A DNA stretch of 64,000 nucleotides from Curvibacter sp. CHRR-16 (GTDB lineage: Bacteria > Pseudomonadota > Gammaproteobacteria > Burkholderiales > Burkholderiaceae_C), in assembly GCF_018474005.1 (NCBI RefSeq), contig NZ_JAHCSH010000006.1:62001-126000 (forward strand), given 5' to 3'. A program made the position numbers and the translations under genes. Within the stretch, counting starts at the first letter, position 1. Every line of letters starts with the position of its first letter. Positions 28,265 to 38,755 of the stretch are shown here, piece by piece. Below the pieces are notes generated by a model. That model searched no databases. It was not told where the DNA came from and saw only the letters and a program-made list of their open reading frames with translations.

Positions 28265-30541
28265 TTAGCGATCACCAGCCGCTTGACTGATCAAGCGCTC
28301 AGCTTTGAGCACTGGAGGGCAACGACGCAAGCTGCGCAGGACGGCATCTAAATGGGAGGTATCGCGCACTGCCACCGTAAAGCGCAAATCACTGGCCGCT
28401 TGGATGGAGTCTTGCCCCATGTCGATGTGCACAATATCGCCCTCTGCGGCAGCCAAAGCAGCAGCCACTTTGGCCAATACCCCTTTGTCGTTGCGCACCG
28501 TGACCAACAAGGTGACAGAAAATGAGCGCACAGGTTCATCCGACCACTCCACGCTGATAAAACGCTCAGCATCCTTGGCTTGCAGCTTGCGGGCCACGTT
28601 GCAACCATCTCGGTGCACGGCCAAGCCTTCGCCTTTGCCGAGGTAACCCACGATGGAATCACCCGGTACAGGGCGACAGCAACTGGCGAACTGCACCGAA
28701 GCATTCTCGCTACCATCGACCACAATCGCACCAACCGGCGCAGTTTCGTGGGCCATGAAGCGCTCGCGGGTGATCAACAATGCATCGGGCTTGATACCCT
28801 CTTCGGCCAGCAAACTGGCCATGCGCTTGGCCACGATGTGGGCGATGCGCTTGCCCAAACCTATATCGGTGAATAAATCGTCGCGCGACTTGTTGCCCGT
28901 GAAGCGTAGCAGCTTGTCCCACATCGCGCTGTGATTGGCGCTGTCTTCTGGCACGCTCTCCAGCCCTTCGGCACGCAATGCCTGGGCGAGCAACTTGAAT
29001 CCCAAGGTAGTGGACTCCGTTTGCGCCATGGTTTTGAGGTGGTGGCGTATCTTGGAACGCGCCCGGCCTGTGCGCACAAAACCCAGCCAAGCCGGATTGG
29101 GCGCTGCACTAGGGGCTGTAGTCACCTCCACCACATCGCCATTTTGCAACTCAGTGCGCAAGGGAACTTGGTGACCATTGACACGGGCAGCAATCATTTT
29201 GTCCCCCACATCGCTGTGTACGGCGTAAGCGAAATCCACCACTGTCGCCCCCCGCGGTAGAGCCATGATTTGTTGCTTGGGCGTGAATACGTACACCGCA
29301 TCGGGGAACAGATCGACCTTGATGTGATCCCAGAACTCTGCTGCATCGCGCGTTTCGTTCTGGATATCTAGCAATGATTGCAGCCACTTGGCACCCAAAT
29401 GGTCGTCGGAGCCACCATCAGGGTTATTGGTCTTGTACAGCCAGTGCGCAGCCACCCCGGAATCGGCAACCAAATTCATGGCTTCGGTACGCATTTGGAA
29501 TTCGATGTTGATGCCCGCTGGCCCCACCAAGGTGGTGTGCAAAGACTGATAGCCATTGGTTTTGGCAATGGCAATATGGTCTTTGAACTTGCCGGGCACT
29601 GGCTTATAGAGTTGGTGCAGCAGCCCCAAAGCGGTGTAACAGTCGGTCACCGAGGGGACGATGAGGCGAAAACCATAAATATCGGTCACCTGGGCAAAGC
29701 TCAGGTGCTTGGTGTCCATCTTTTTGTAGATGGAGTACAGCGTTTTTTCACGCCCAGCCAAGCGCACAGCCATACCCGCATCTGCAAATACCCGCTCCAC
29801 CTCTTTGTGCACGGTTTGAATGAGGTCACGGCGACGGCTACGGGCCTTGGCAACGGCCTTAGAGAGCACGCTGTAACGCCAAGGCAGCAAGTGGCGGAAC
29901 GACAGCTCTTGCAACTCGCGGTAGGTTTGGTTCAAACCCAGTCGGTAGGCAATGGGCGCATAAATTTCCAGCGTTTCGGACGAAATGCGCCCCCATTTGC
30001 TGCGCGGCATGTCCGAGAGCGTGCGCATATTGTGCGAACGGTCGGCCAATTTGATGAGGATGACACGCACATCACGCGCCATGGCCAAGAGCATTTTGCG
30101 AAAGGACTCGGCTTGGTTCTCTTCGCGGGTGTTGAACTGCAGCTTGTCCAGTTTGGTCAGCCCATCGACCAGCTCGGCTACGGGGCTGCCAAAGCGCTCG
30201 AGCAGCTCGCTTTTGGTGATACCGCAGTCTTCCAGCACATCGTGCAACAAGGCGGCCATCAAAGCCTGGGCATCCAACTTCCAGTCGGCGCACTGCGCAG
30301 CTACCGCTATGGGGTGGGTGATGTAGGGCTCACCACTGTTGCGTAGCTGGCCCAAGTGGGCTTCATCGGCCAGGCGGTAGGCCTTGCGCACCTGCTCCAC
30401 ATCGCTGGGAGACAGGTAGTCCAACTTGTCCACCAAAGCGGCAAAACTGGCGGCTGCCGCAATGTGCGCAGCATTAGCAAGGTGCGCGCCGCCAAAAGCG
30501 GCATTCGGTGCGTTGGTGGTACTGTGTTCGACTCGGCCCAT
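28265..30541 (-). CDS. spoT: Bifunctional (p)ppGpp synthetase/hydrolase (RelA/SpoT family)
   Basis: A protein of 758 residues controlling the stringent response alarmone. The HD hydrolase domain is intact (YITHPIAVA, ALLHDVLEDC, KLADRSHNMRTL). The synthetase domain has VTDIYGFRLIV and TNGYQSLHTTLVGP. The charge motif reads KFKD in PGKFKDHIA, resembling the basic RxKD of bifunctional enzymes and not the acidic motif of RelA. TGS (VYVFTPKQQIMALPRGATVVDFAYAVHS), conserved Cys (ASCCRPVPGD) and ACT (SFSVTLLVTVRNDKGVLAKV) domains follow. It lies 63 bases after purH on the same strand. Confidence 0.95.
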   Translation of the reverse strand: MGRVEHSTTNAPNAAFGGAHLANAAHIAAAASFAALVDKLDYLSPSDVEQVRKAYRLADEAHLGQLRNSGEPYITHPIAVAAQCADWKLDAQALMAALLHDVLEDCGITKSELLERFGSPVAELVDGLTKLDKLQFNTREENQAESFRKMLLAMARDVRVILIKLADRSHNMRTLSDMPRSKWGRISSETLEIYAPIAYRLGLNQTYRELQELSFRHLLPWRYSVLSKAVAKARSRRRDLIQTVHKEVERVFADAGMAVRLAGREKTLYSIYKKMDTKHLSFAQVTDIYGFRLIVPSVTDCYTALGLLHQLYKPVPGKFKDHIAIAKTNGYQSLHTTLVGPAGINIEFQMRTEAMNLVADSGVAAHWLYKTNNPDGGSDDHLGAKWLQSLLDIQNETRDAAEFWDHIKVDLFPDAVYVFTPKQQIMALPRGATVVDFAYAVHSDVGDKMIAARVNGHQVPLRTELQNGDVVEVTTAPSAAPNPAWLGFVRTGRARSKIRHHLKTMAQTESTTLGFKLLAQALRAEGLESVPEDSANHSAMWDKLLRFTGNKSRDDLFTDIGLGKRIAHIVAKRMASLLAEEGIKPDALLITRERFMAHETAPVGAIVVDGSENASVQFASCCRPVPGDSIVGYLGKGEGLAVHRDGCNVARKLQAKDAERFISVEWSDEPVRSFSVTLLVTVRNDKGVLAKVAAALAAAEGDIVHIDMGQDSIQAASDLRFTVAVRDTSHLDAVLRSLRRCPPVLKAERLISQAAGDR

Positions 30542-30603
30542 AGCGTAAATGTAGCGCCTAGCAGGCGCTACCGGACAGTTGGGCCATGCCTTCTTTGGCG
30601 TGA

Positions 30604-32211
30604 TTAATGGCGGAAATGGCGCACACCGGAGAACACCATGGACACGCCACGCTCATTGGCAGCGGCAATCACCTCGTCATCGCGCATGCTGCCACCGGGT
30701 TGGATGACGCAGGTCGCGCCGTGGTCGATGACCACATCCAGCCCGTCACGGAAGGGGAAGAAGGCATCGCTGGCCACGGCTGTGCCTTGCAGGCTCAGGT
30801 TGGCGTGTCCGGCCTTGATGCTGGCAATGCGCGCGCTGTCCAAGCGGCTCATCTGCCCTGCTCCTACACCCATCGTCATACCGTCCTTGCAGAACACGAT
30901 GGCGTTGCTCTTGACGAACTTGGCCACCTTCCAAGCGAACAGCAGGTCTTGCAGTTCTTGCTGGGTGGGTTGCTTGATGGTCACGACCTTGAGGTCGGCC
31001 AGAGTCAACTCGTGGTTGTCCGCCGTTTGCAGCAAGATGCCCGAACCAATGCGCTTCATGTCCATGGCATTTTGGCCCTTGAGCCATGGCGTATCACCGC
31101 CAGCGGGCAAGTCGATTTGCAGCAAACGCACATTGACCTTGGACTTGAACACTTCCAGCGCTTCGGGCGTGAAGGCTGGCGCCATCAGTACTTCCACAAA
31201 CTGCTTCGAAATTTGTAGCGCAGCAGGCCCATCCAGCGGGCTGTTCAGGGCGATGATGCCGCCAAAGGCGCTGGTTGGATCGGTCTGGAATGCCTTGCTG
31301 TAGGCCTCCAGCGCATCCTTGCCGACGGCCACGCCGCAGGGGTTGGCATGCTTAACGATCACACACGCGGAACCTGTGAAACTCTTGACGCATTCCCACG
31401 CCGCATCGGCATCGGCCAAGTTGTTGTAGCTCAGCTCTTTACCTTGTAGCTGCTTGGCCGTGACCAAGGAGCCGGGGGCGGGTTGCAGGTCGCGGTACAG
31501 GGCCGCTTGCTGGTGGCTGTTCTCACCGTAGCGCAGGTCTTGTACCTTGATGAAGCGCCCATTGCTCTGCCCGGGAAAGAGTTGCAGCACGGGAGCGGCT
31601 TCGTCAGCAGGCACTGCATCGCCTTCGGCCAAGGCGATGGCCGACAGGTAGTCGCTGATGGCACCGTCGTACTGGCTGATGCGATTGAACGCGGCAATCG
31701 ACAGCGCCAGCTTGGTCTTGCGGCTGACTTCGCCTTGCGCTTGCAACTCGGCAATCACGCCAGCGTATTGGGATGCGTCGGTGAGCACCGCCACGTCTTT
31801 CCAGTTCTTGGCGGCGCTGCGCACCATGGCGGGACCGCCAATGTCGATGTTCTCGATCGCATCGCCCAACGTGCAATCGACTTTGGCCACGGTGGCCTCA
31901 AAGGGGTAGAGGTTGACCACCAGCACGTCAATGGTGTCGATCTGGTGCTCGGCCAGCGCAGCCATGTGGGCTGGGAAATCACGACGGGCCAGCAAACCAC
32001 CGTGCACGCGGGGATGCAGGGTTTTGACACGGCCATCAAGCATCTCGGGAAATCCGGTCATATCGGCCACTTCGGTCACGGGCAGGCCTTGCTCGGCCAG
32101 CAACTTGGCCGTACCGCCAGTGGACAGCAGGCGCATGCCTTGCTGGTGCAGGACGCGGGCCAGCTCGACGATGCCGGTCTTGTCGGAAACGGATAACAGG
32201 GCAGATTTCAT
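30604..32211 (-). CDS. purH: Bifunctional AICAR transformylase/IMP cyclohydrolase
   Basis: A protein of 535 residues that catalyses the last two steps of IMP synthesis. The N-terminal cyclohydrolase domain ([63 protein letters not shown]) is followed by the transformylase domain ([24 protein letters not shown] with Lys-His, [12 protein letters not shown]). The start MKSALLSV overlaps the fis stop by four bases. Order dusB-fis-purH is common in Betaproteobacteria. Confidence 0.97.
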   Translation of the reverse strand: MKSALLSVSDKTGIVELARVLHQQGMRLLSTGGTAKLLAEQGLPVTEVADMTGFPEMLDGRVKTLHPRVHGGLLARRDFPAHMAALAEHQIDTIDVLVVNLYPFEATVAKVDCTLGDAIENIDIGGPAMVRSAAKNWKDVAVLTDASQYAGVIAELQAQGEVSRKTKLALSIAAFNRISQYDGAISDYLSAIALAEGDAVPADEAAPVLQLFPGQSNGRFIKVQDLRYGENSHQQAALYRDLQPAPGSLVTAKQLQGKELSYNNLADADAAWECVKSFTGSACVIVKHANPCGVAVGKDALEAYSKAFQTDPTSAFGGIIALNSPLDGPAALQISKQFVEVLMAPAFTPEALEVFKSKVNVRLLQIDLPAGGDTPWLKGQNAMDMKRIGSGILLQTADNHELTLADLKVVTIKQPTQQELQDLLFAWKVAKFVKSNAIVFCKDGMTMGVGAGQMSRLDSARIASIKAGHANLSLQGTAVASDAFFPFRDGLDVVIDHGATCVIQPGGSMRDDEVIAAANERGVSMVFSGVRHFRH

Positions 32212-32444
32212 ATGAGGTTGTGCTCCAGCAATTTCTTGCGCAGGGTGTTGCGATTGAGGCCCAGCCATTGGGCGGCTTTGCTCTGGTTGTGGTCGGCGCG
32301 CGCCAGCACCACTTCCAGCATGGGTTTTTCGACTGCGTGCACCAGCATGTCGTAGATGCCGTTCGCTTCGATGTCACCCAGATCTTGAAAATACGTCTCT
32401 AGACTGGCACGCACACAGGCGTCCAGACGATTAGGCTCGCTCAT
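32208..32444 (-). CDS. fis: Fis-family DNA-binding protein
   Basis: A protein of 78 residues with a C-terminal helix-turn-helix [26 protein letters not shown], the Fis signature. It is shorter than E. coli Fis (98), as usual in Betaproteobacteria. As a nucleoid protein it bends DNA and tunes rRNA and other promoters. ATGA overlaps join it to dusB upstream and purH downstream. Confidence 0.93.
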   Translation of the reverse strand: MSEPNRLDACVRASLETYFQDLGDIEANGIYDMLVHAVEKPMLEVVLARADHNQSKAAQWLGLNRNTLRKKLLEHNLI

Positions 32445-33508
32445 GCGGCTAGCTCCTTGGTGTTGTTATGGTCAGTGGTCACCTGCGCTGTGGCCGCATC
32501 CAACGCGGTACGGACTGGCAGTCTGTCCATCTGGGCATCGAGTTCAAGCAAAAATTGCTCCACCGCCTGCACCTGCTCGTGGCTGGTTTGCAGGGTGTTC
32601 ATGTGGCGGCGAAATTCCGCCGCACCTGGCAGGCCTTGGATATACCAGCCAATGTGTTTGCGTGCCGATCGCACGCCCGTCAATTCACCGTATAAGGCAT
32701 AGTGGTCGTGCAAATGCTCAACCAATTCGCGGCGTACCTCGCTGACCAAGGGAGCGGCCATTAGCTCGCCAGTGGTCAAAAAGTGGGCAACCTCGCGGAA
32801 TATCCACGGGTAGCCTTGGGCGGCACGCCCAATCATGATGGCATCGGCCCCGGTCGCGCGCAGCACAACTTGGGCTTTGTGGGGACTGGTGATGTCGCCA
32901 TTGGCCACCACAGGTACTTGCACCGCCGCTTTCACGGCGGCGATGGTGTCGTACTCGGCCTGTCCACTGTAGCCCTGCTCGCGCGTGCGGCCATGGACAG
33001 TGAGCATTTGCACCCCGGCAGACTCGGCCTGGCGGGCGATGGACACCGCGTTTTTGTGCGACTGGCACCAACCAGTACGCATCTTGAGAGTGACCGGCAC
33101 ATTGTGGGGGACGCAGGCTTGCACCACCGCTTGCACAATGCCTATGGCCAAGCCTTCGTCTTGCATCAAGGCTGATCCAGCCCATTTGTTACAGACCTTT
33201 TTGGCTGGACAGCCCATGTTGATGTCGATGATCTGCGCCCCGCGGTCAATGTTGTAGCGCGCGGCGTCGGCCATCATCTGGGCATCGGTTCCGGCAATTT
33301 GCACCGCAATCGGCCCAGGCTCGCCCTCGTGGTTGGCACGGCGAGAGGTTTTGAGGCTGTCCCACAAATCGGGGCGGGATGTGACCATCTCACTGACGGC
33401 ATACCCTGCGCCCAAGCGTTTGCACAATTGGCGAAAAGGCCTATCCGTCACCCCTGCCATAGGGGCGACAAAATAAGGGTTAGCCAACTCGTACGCACCA
33501 ATGCGCAT
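32441..33508 (-). CDS. dusB: tRNA-dihydrouridine synthase B
   Basis: A protein of 355 residues, an FMN enzyme reducing uridine in the tRNA D-loop. Seen: LANPYFVAPMAGVTDRPFR, VQIAGTDAQMMADAAR, DINMGCPAKKVCNKWAGSALM with the active Cys, LKMRTGW, TVHGRTREQGYSGQAEYD and ANGDITSPHKA, followed by GADAIMIGRAAQGYPWIF. The start MRIGAYEL fits the family; the longer upstream frame does not. First gene of dusB-fis-purH. Confidence 0.96.
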   Translation of the reverse strand: MRIGAYELANPYFVAPMAGVTDRPFRQLCKRLGAGYAVSEMVTSRPDLWDSLKTSRRANHEGEPGPIAVQIAGTDAQMMADAARYNIDRGAQIIDINMGCPAKKVCNKWAGSALMQDEGLAIGIVQAVVQACVPHNVPVTLKMRTGWCQSHKNAVSIARQAESAGVQMLTVHGRTREQGYSGQAEYDTIAAVKAAVQVPVVANGDITSPHKAQVVLRATGADAIMIGRAAQGYPWIFREVAHFLTTGELMAAPLVSEVRRELVEHLHDHYALYGELTGVRSARKHIGWYIQGLPGAAEFRRHMNTLQTSHEQVQAVEQFLLELDAQMDRLPVRTALDAATAQVTTDHNNTKELAA

Positions 33509-33620
33509 AGAACACAATACCAATAAGGGGGATGGAAAAAAACTGCCCCTGCAAGAGGGGCATGGGCGCGATTTTACCTGCCCCGCACAACACTGGCCCA
33601 ACCCTAGTAAACACTAACGC

Positions 33621-34100
33621 ATGGACGCTTGGATCAGCCCTCTTTTGCACTGGCTTGCCGTACCAGACAACAGCCTTTTGGCCGTATTCGTGGTGGCTAC
33701 CTTGTCGGCTACTTTGCTGCCTATGGGGTCGGAACCGGCGGTGCTGGGGGTGGTATATGTCAACCCCCATTTGTTTTGGCCCACGATTGCAGTGGCCACA
33801 GTAGGCAACACCTTGGGCGGTGCCTTCAATTGGTGGTTGGGCTATCAGGCCCAAAGCGTGCGCCGCAAGCACCTGCCCCCAATGCAAAAAAACCAAGAGT
33901 TGCGCGCTTTGCGTTGGTTGCAGCGCTTGGGCCCCAAAGCCTGTCTGCTGGCATGGCTGCCACTGGTGGGCGATCCTTTGTGCACGGTAGCAGGGTGGCT
34001 GCGTTTGCCTTGGTGGCCCTGTGTGGTCTACATGGCCATCGGCAAAGCCTTGCGCTACGTGGTGATGACGGCCCTGGGCTTGGGACTTATTGGCGGGTAA
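33621..34100 (+). CDS. YqaA-like small membrane protein (VTT/DedA-related)
   Basis: A protein of 159 residues with three or four membrane segments: LLAVFVVATLSATLLPMGSEPAVLGVV, FWPTIAVATVGNTLGGAFNWWLG, and the C-terminal pair around WLPLVGDPLCTVAGWLRLPW and VMTALGLGLIGG. The E...G(N/G)xxGxxxxxxxG pattern and the RL..P motif are typical of VTT-domain proteins, some of which are lipid scramblases or flippases. The substrate is unknown. It overlaps the convergent EamA gene by 14 bases. Confidence 0.82.
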   Translation: MDAWISPLLHWLAVPDNSLLAVFVVATLSATLLPMGSEPAVLGVVYVNPHLFWPTIAVATVGNTLGGAFNWWLGYQAQSVRRKHLPPMQKNQELRALRWLQRLGPKACLLAWLPLVGDPLCTVAGWLRLPWWPCVVYMAIGKALRYVVMTALGLGLIGG

Positions 34101-34980
34101 GCACCAGCACGGTTCCCACCACGGTGAGGACAGCGCCCACCCACGCGCCACGTGCAGGGGGTTTGCCTTGCACTAACCACAACAGTGGTAGCACCATAAC
34201 CGGTGTCACCGACGACAGCACGCCCACCAAACCCAAGTCTCCGCCATGCAATGCCAGCATAACGAGGGTCATGCCCAAACCCATGCCAACCCAGCCACTG
34301 AGAACCGTCAAACCCAACGTTTTGCCGCGCAGAGGAACCTGGGCCCGAACCATCTTCCAACCCGAAGCAAACAAGACCCAATGGACTGCACATGTCGCTC
34401 CCGCACGGACGGTGGCTGCGGTCAGCGAATCCACACCCGACAACAGAACTGGTTTGACCATGGCCGAACCGACAGCTTGGCACAAGGCCGCCGTCAACCC
34501 CAATGCCACGCCCCAGTGCCAAGAGCCACGCACTGTTTCCAAGTGGTGCGACTCGTCGCGACGGCTCCCCCACGCGATGGCAACCATCACACCACCGACG
34601 ACCAATATCCCACCCAACACCGCTTGCAGGCCCATGCGCTCATCACGCAGCCACCACCCCAATAATGCGCTGAACAAGGCATGGGTGGCGTACAGAACTC
34701 CGGTACGCCGTGGGCCCAAACGATTCATGCAGGCAAACATCGCGGTATCGCCAATGAAAATGCCTGCCACGCCACTGCCCACTAGCAGTAGCCATGCCGT
34801 AGCATTCAACTGGCGCCAGCTGCCCAGCCACAACAACAGGGGAATGAAAACCAGCAACAGCGCTGTGATGCGCCAGCGGGTAAAAGCCAATACACCCAGT
34901 TGGCGCGAGGGTTGCGCCGATAGCAATGCCGAGACCGCCCAACTGGCCGCTGCCGCGAGGGCAAACCAGTCGTATGTCAC
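34087..34980 (-). CDS. EamA-family (DMT) transporter
   Basis: A protein of 297 residues with about ten hydrophobic segments arranged as two EamA repeats (FALAAAASWAVSALLS..., and WGVALGLTAALCQAVGSAMVKPVLL...). The family moves metabolites such as amino acids or nucleotide precursors across the inner membrane; the substrate cannot be inferred. The start is GTG at 34980. It is a single gene between the convergent YqaA-like gene and ychF. Confidence 0.88.
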   Translation of the reverse strand: MTYDWFALAAAASWAVSALLSAQPSRQLGVLAFTRWRITALLLVFIPLLLWLGSWRQLNATAWLLLVGSGVAGIFIGDTAMFACMNRLGPRRTGVLYATHALFSALLGWWLRDERMGLQAVLGGILVVGGVMVAIAWGSRRDESHHLETVRGSWHWGVALGLTAALCQAVGSAMVKPVLLSGVDSLTAATVRAGATCAVHWVLFASGWKMVRAQVPLRGKTLGLTVLSGWVGMGLGMTLVMLALHGGDLGLVGVLSSVTPVMVLPLLWLVQGKPPARGAWVGAVLTVVGTVLVLTRQ

Positions 34981-35012
34981 GCCATCACTGCCAGCAGCAT
35001 GGATGGAAAGGC

Positions 35013-36104
35013 TTAGGAGCTGAACAAGAAATTCATCACATCGCCGTCTTGGACGATGTACTCCTTGCCTTCGGCGCGCATCTTGCCCGCCTCTTTGGCA
35101 CCCTGCTCGCCCTTGAAGGCGATAAAGTCATCAAAGGCGATGGTCTGGGCGCGGATGTAGCCTTTTTCAAAGTCGGTGTGGATCACGCCCGCGGCCTGAG
35201 GGCCTGTGTCGCCCACGCGAATGGTCCACGCACGCACTTCCTTCACTCCAGCAGTGAAATAGGTTTGCAAGCCCAGCAGCTTGAAGCCGGCGCGGATCAA
35301 GCGATTAAGGCCGGGTTCGTCTTGGCCCAATTCTTTGAGGAACTCGATGCGGTCTGCGTCGTCCATCTCGGACAACTCGGCTTCGATCTTGGCGCAGATG
35401 GCCACCACGGGCGCGTTTTGCGTGGCGGCGTATTCCTTGAGGCGATCAAGGTAGGGATTGTTCTCGAAACCATCTTCGCTGACGTTGCCCACAAACATGG
35501 CGGGCTTGGCGGTAATGAGGAAAAACTGCTTGAGCAGGGGCAACTCTTCTTTGCTGAACTCGATGGTGCGTACCGGCTTGCCTTGATCCAGCGCGGCTTG
35601 GCACTTTTCCAAAATCGCCACCAGTTTGATCGACTCTTTATCGCCTGAGCGAGCGGTCTTGGTCACGCGCTGCAGGGCCTTCTCGACGGCACCCAAGTCC
35701 GCAAGGCACAGTTCGGTTTGGATCACTTCGATGTCGGCAATCGGGTCCACTTTGCCAGCCACGTGGATCACGTTGTCATCGGCAAAGCAGCGCACCACGT
35801 TGACGATGGCATCGGTTTCGCGAATGTGGGCCAAGAACTTGTTGCCCAAGCCTTCACCATTGCTGGCACCTGCCACGAGACCTGCGATGTCCACAAACTC
35901 CACAATGGCTGGCACCACACGCTCAGGCTTGACCACGCTGGCCAGTTGATCCAGTCTGGGATCCGGAACCTCCACAATCCCCACATTGGGTTCGATGGTG
36001 CAGAAGGGATAGTTCTCGGCTGCGATACCGGCCTTGGTCAGGGCGTTGAAAAGGGTGGATTTGCCCACGTTGGGTAGACCGACAATGCCGCACTTGAGGC
36101 TCAT
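35013..36104 (-). CDS. ychF: Redox-regulated ATPase YchF (OLA1)
   Basis: A protein of 363 residues of the Obg-like family. P-loop [15 protein letters not shown], switch/G3 [20 protein letters not shown], then the altered G4-like position that gives ATP preference in the family, a coiled-coil middle, and a C-terminal TGS domain (FFTAG-type [33 protein letters not shown]). It associates with ribosomes and the oxidative stress response. Normal family length. Confidence 0.97.
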   Translation of the reverse strand: MSLKCGIVGLPNVGKSTLFNALTKAGIAAENYPFCTIEPNVGIVEVPDPRLDQLASVVKPERVVPAIVEFVDIAGLVAGASNGEGLGNKFLAHIRETDAIVNVVRCFADDNVIHVAGKVDPIADIEVIQTELCLADLGAVEKALQRVTKTARSGDKESIKLVAILEKCQAALDQGKPVRTIEFSKEELPLLKQFFLITAKPAMFVGNVSEDGFENNPYLDRLKEYAATQNAPVVAICAKIEAELSEMDDADRIEFLKELGQDEPGLNRLIRAGFKLLGLQTYFTAGVKEVRAWTIRVGDTGPQAAGVIHTDFEKGYIRAQTIAFDDFIAFKGEQGAKEAGKMRAEGKEYIVQDGDVMNFLFSS

Positions 36105-36141
36105 GGAATGCTTTCTGAGAATTCGGAAAAATCCGACGATT

Positions 36142-36687
36142 TTATTTGATTCGCTGCTTCTCTAGCTTGCGCGCCAAGGTACGGCGGTGCAAGCCCAAGC
36201 GGCGGGCTGTTTCGGAAATATTGAAACCCGTTTCAACCAGCGTCTCGTGGATGCGTTCCCACTCCAAGGTTTTGATGGAGGTGCTCTGGCGTGCCAGTTC
36301 CACATCCACCTGTCCTTCGACCCGACTGAATGCCGCCTCTATGTCATCGGTATTGGAGGGTTTGGCCAAATAGTGGCACGCCCCCAGCTTGATGGACTCC
36401 ACCGCTGTAGCAATGCTGGCAAAACCTGTGAGCACGACGATGAGCATGGAGGGGTCATACTGGTGCAAACGCTGCACACACACCAAACCCGAGGCCTCAT
36501 TGTTGAGCTTAAGGTCAACGACTGCATAGTGTGGATCGAAGGTTGCGAGCTTGTGCTCCAACTCGACCAAGTTGGCCACATGTTCTACCCGATAACCACG
36601 GCGCGTGAACGAACGCGCTAGGGTGCGCGCAAAGTCCGCATCGTCCTCCACGATGAGCATGTGTTTGGAGTCCAAGCTTGCGTCCAT
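36142..36687 (-). CDS. regA: RegA/PrrA/RoxR-type response regulator
   Basis: A protein of 181 residues: receiver domain with EDDADF, phospho-acceptor Asp in [13 protein letters not shown], Thr in [12 protein letters not shown] and Lys in LAKP, then a Fis-type helix-turn-helix ([29 protein letters not shown]). This length and DNA-binding domain are those of the global redox regulators RegA, PrrA and RoxR, which control terminal oxidases and other energy genes. The gene begins four bases after the RegB-like stop. Its place behind cyoABCD and SURF1 suggests that it regulates this oxidase. Confidence 0.92.
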   Translation of the reverse strand: MDASLDSKHMLIVEDDADFARTLARSFTRRGYRVEHVANLVELEHKLATFDPHYAVVDLKLNNEASGLVCVQRLHQYDPSMLIVVLTGFASIATAVESIKLGACHYLAKPSNTDDIEAAFSRVEGQVDVELARQSTSIKTLEWERIHETLVETGFNISETARRLGLHRRTLARKLEKQRIK

Positions 36688-36690
36688 GGT

Positions 36691-37977
36691 TCAAATAGTA
36701 AGCGCGGACAAAGGGATACTCAAGCGCACCAAGGCACCGCCTTCTGGCAGATTGTGAACCTGCATCTGCCCCTCCAAGGTTCGTACAACATTGCTCACCA
36801 AAAACAAGCCCAGGCCGCTGCCGGCCCGCCCTTTGGTGGATTGGTAGGGTTTGCCCAATGCCTGCAAGATGGCGACAGGGAAACCAGGCCCTTGGTCGCG
36901 CACGGTGAGCACCAAACTTTGCATTTCTTGCTCTACGTGCAAATGCTGCCCCTGCGGGGATGCTTCCAAAGCGTTATCAAGCAGGTTGCACAGCATTTGC
37001 TCCACCATGCTGTCACCAGCAATCGCCAGCGCTCCATCCATGGCATGGCTGTAGCGAAATTGCGTGGCATGGCGCGATGACTGCCAGCGCTCCACAACCC
37101 CCTGCAGGAAAACACCCAACGTCGTGCGCTGCGACCCTTCACCACGCGCCTCACCCGCGGAGAGCAAAATGCCACTGACAATGCGTTTGCAGCGCTGCAG
37201 TTGTTGCTGCATTTCCTCAACCTCTTGGCGCAATTCAGAGTTTTGCTGCAGGACAGGCATGCGCTGCCAGTCTCCCACTATGACACTCAGGGTAGCCAGC
37301 GGGGTTCCTAACTCATGGGCCGCGCCGGAAGCCAGCAAGCCCATGCGCACAATGTGCTCGTTTTCAATTGCCTGCTGGCGCAAAGCGGCCAATTTGGCAT
37401 CGCGCTGGCGCAAGTTGTCATTGATGCGGCGAATAAACCACGCCAGCAAACCTGCATTCAGTGCAAAACAAACCAATAGGCCTTGGTTGTACAAACTGCG
37501 CCAACCGTGGTCATGGTCCAAGGGAATACCCAAAGGTTCTGCCTTCCAGGCCAGTAGGGTCAAAGCCAGAACCGTAACACCCACCATGCACCAACTCCAC
37601 CTCGACTTGAGCAACACGGCGCCCAAAATGACTTGCAACAGGTAGATAAAAGCAAAGGGATTGGTCAGGCCGCCGCTCCAATACAGTTGCCATGTGAGGG
37701 CTGCTACATCCACCAGCAGAGCCACAAAGAGCGCTCTGCTGCTCACGGAAGGACTTTCGCGCCAACGCACGTGGCTAATGGCATTGAAAATAGCCAAGAA
37801 CAGCACCGTGGCTCCCATAGCCCACAACGGCAAGGGCACTTGGAACAGTCCCACTGCGATGGCAATGGTGACAATTTGCCCAACCACCGCGATCCAACGT
37901 AGCTGGATCAACTGCTGCATATTCTTATGACCAAAGCTGATATCCAAATCAGCCAAAGGCTCAGTCATGTTCTGCAT
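36691..37977 (-). CDS. regB: RegB/PrrB/RoxS-type redox sensor histidine kinase
   Basis: About 428 residues. Six hydrophobic segments lie in the N-terminal half, with the RegB heptapeptide GGxxNPF present as GGLTNPF in a membrane loop; in the family this motif is tied to quinone sensing. The H-box is unusual and diagnostic: ASGAAHELGTPLATLSVIVGDW. A Cys soon after it (QRCKRIV) may correspond to the redox-active Cys of RegB, which I infer by position only. ATPase motifs NLLDNALEASP, DQGPGFP and GSGLGLFL are complete. The start is ATG 37977 or 37968, both overlapping the SURF1 gene. Confidence 0.9.
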   Translation of the reverse strand: MQNMTEPLADLDISFGHKNMQQLIQLRWIAVVGQIVTIAIAVGLFQVPLPLWAMGATVLFLAIFNAISHVRWRESPSVSSRALFVALLVDVAALTWQLYWSGGLTNPFAFIYLLQVILGAVLLKSRWSWCMVGVTVLALTLLAWKAEPLGIPLDHDHGWRSLYNQGLLVCFALNAGLLAWFIRRINDNLRQRDAKLAALRQQAIENEHIVRMGLLASGAAHELGTPLATLSVIVGDWQRMPVLQQNSELRQEVEEMQQQLQRCKRIVSGILLSAGEARGEGSQRTTLGVFLQGVVERWQSSRHATQFRYSHAMDGALAIAGDSMVEQMLCNLLDNALEASPQGQHLHVEQEMQSLVLTVRDQGPGFPVAILQALGKPYQSTKGRAGSGLGLFLVSNVVRTLEGQMQVHNLPEGGALVRLSIPLSALTI

Positions 37978-38746
37978 TGGCAATAGCGCTGCGCTGACGC
38001 CAGACAAAAACAGCCCCCCAAGCAGCCATGAAAGCCATGGCAAACCAAGTCAGGGCGTATTGCAAATGGTTATTCGCAAATCGCACCACCGTCAAACCAC
38101 CCACAGGAGCAAACTCCGACTGCGCTGAACTCGTGAACGACGAGTCCGCATCGACAAAGAGAGGGGCTACGTGTTGCAAACCCGCTCGGCTGGACAGGGC
38201 GGCTATGTCACGCGAATACCAACGATCCTTCTCCGCCTGGTTGGCACGCAATACAGTTCCCTGAGGTTCTGTCTTGCGCACTAGACCCGTGATCTGCACC
38301 ACTTCTTCAGGATCATGGGGTAGCACGCCTTTGTTCTGCTGGCTAACGTAGCCACGGTTCACCCAAACCACGGCTCCATTGTTTTGCACCAATGGCATCA
38401 TGAGCCAATAGCCAGAACCCAACTCGGTAGCGGCCACCACCCACGCACCGCGCTCCGACAACCAACGCCCTGACACCTGCACACGCCTGTATTCAAGAGC
38501 AGATGCATCCACTGGCGCGGGTGATAACAAAGACAGCAGAGGCACGGGTTCTGCACGCAACCGCGCCTCCACTTTGGCTATCAAATCCAGTTTCCAGACA
38601 CGCCTCTGCAGCTGCCATGTACCCAGTGTCATGAACACCAAGACCAAAAACAGCAATACTAAAGCAAGAACCGCCGCAGCAGTCCTTTTCGGGACGGGCT
38701 GCAGCGGATCGCGAGAAGATGGTGAAGATGTCACCATATCAGCCAT
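37961..38746 (-). CDS. SURF1-family oxidase assembly protein
   Basis: A protein of 261 residues with the SURF1 layout: one N-terminal membrane segment (VLALVLLFLVLVFMTLGTWQLQRR), a periplasmic domain with YRRVQVSGRW, VWVNRGYV and the Asn-His-Tyr-like motif NNHLQYALTWFAMA, and a second membrane segment at the C-terminus. SURF1 proteins help to insert haem a or haem o in haem-copper oxidases. It follows cyoD by nine bases, where many organisms have cyoE. Confidence 0.92.
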   Translation of the reverse strand: MADMVTSSPSSRDPLQPVPKRTAAAVLALVLLFLVLVFMTLGTWQLQRRVWKLDLIAKVEARLRAEPVPLLSLLSPAPVDASALEYRRVQVSGRWLSERGAWVVAATELGSGYWLMMPLVQNNGAVVWVNRGYVSQQNKGVLPHDPEEVVQITGLVRKTEPQGTVLRANQAEKDRWYSRDIAALSSRAGLQHVAPLFVDADSSFTSSAQSEFAPVGGLTVVRFANNHLQYALTWFAMAFMAAWGAVFVWRQRSAIANAEHD

Positions 38747-38755
38747 AGAACGCCG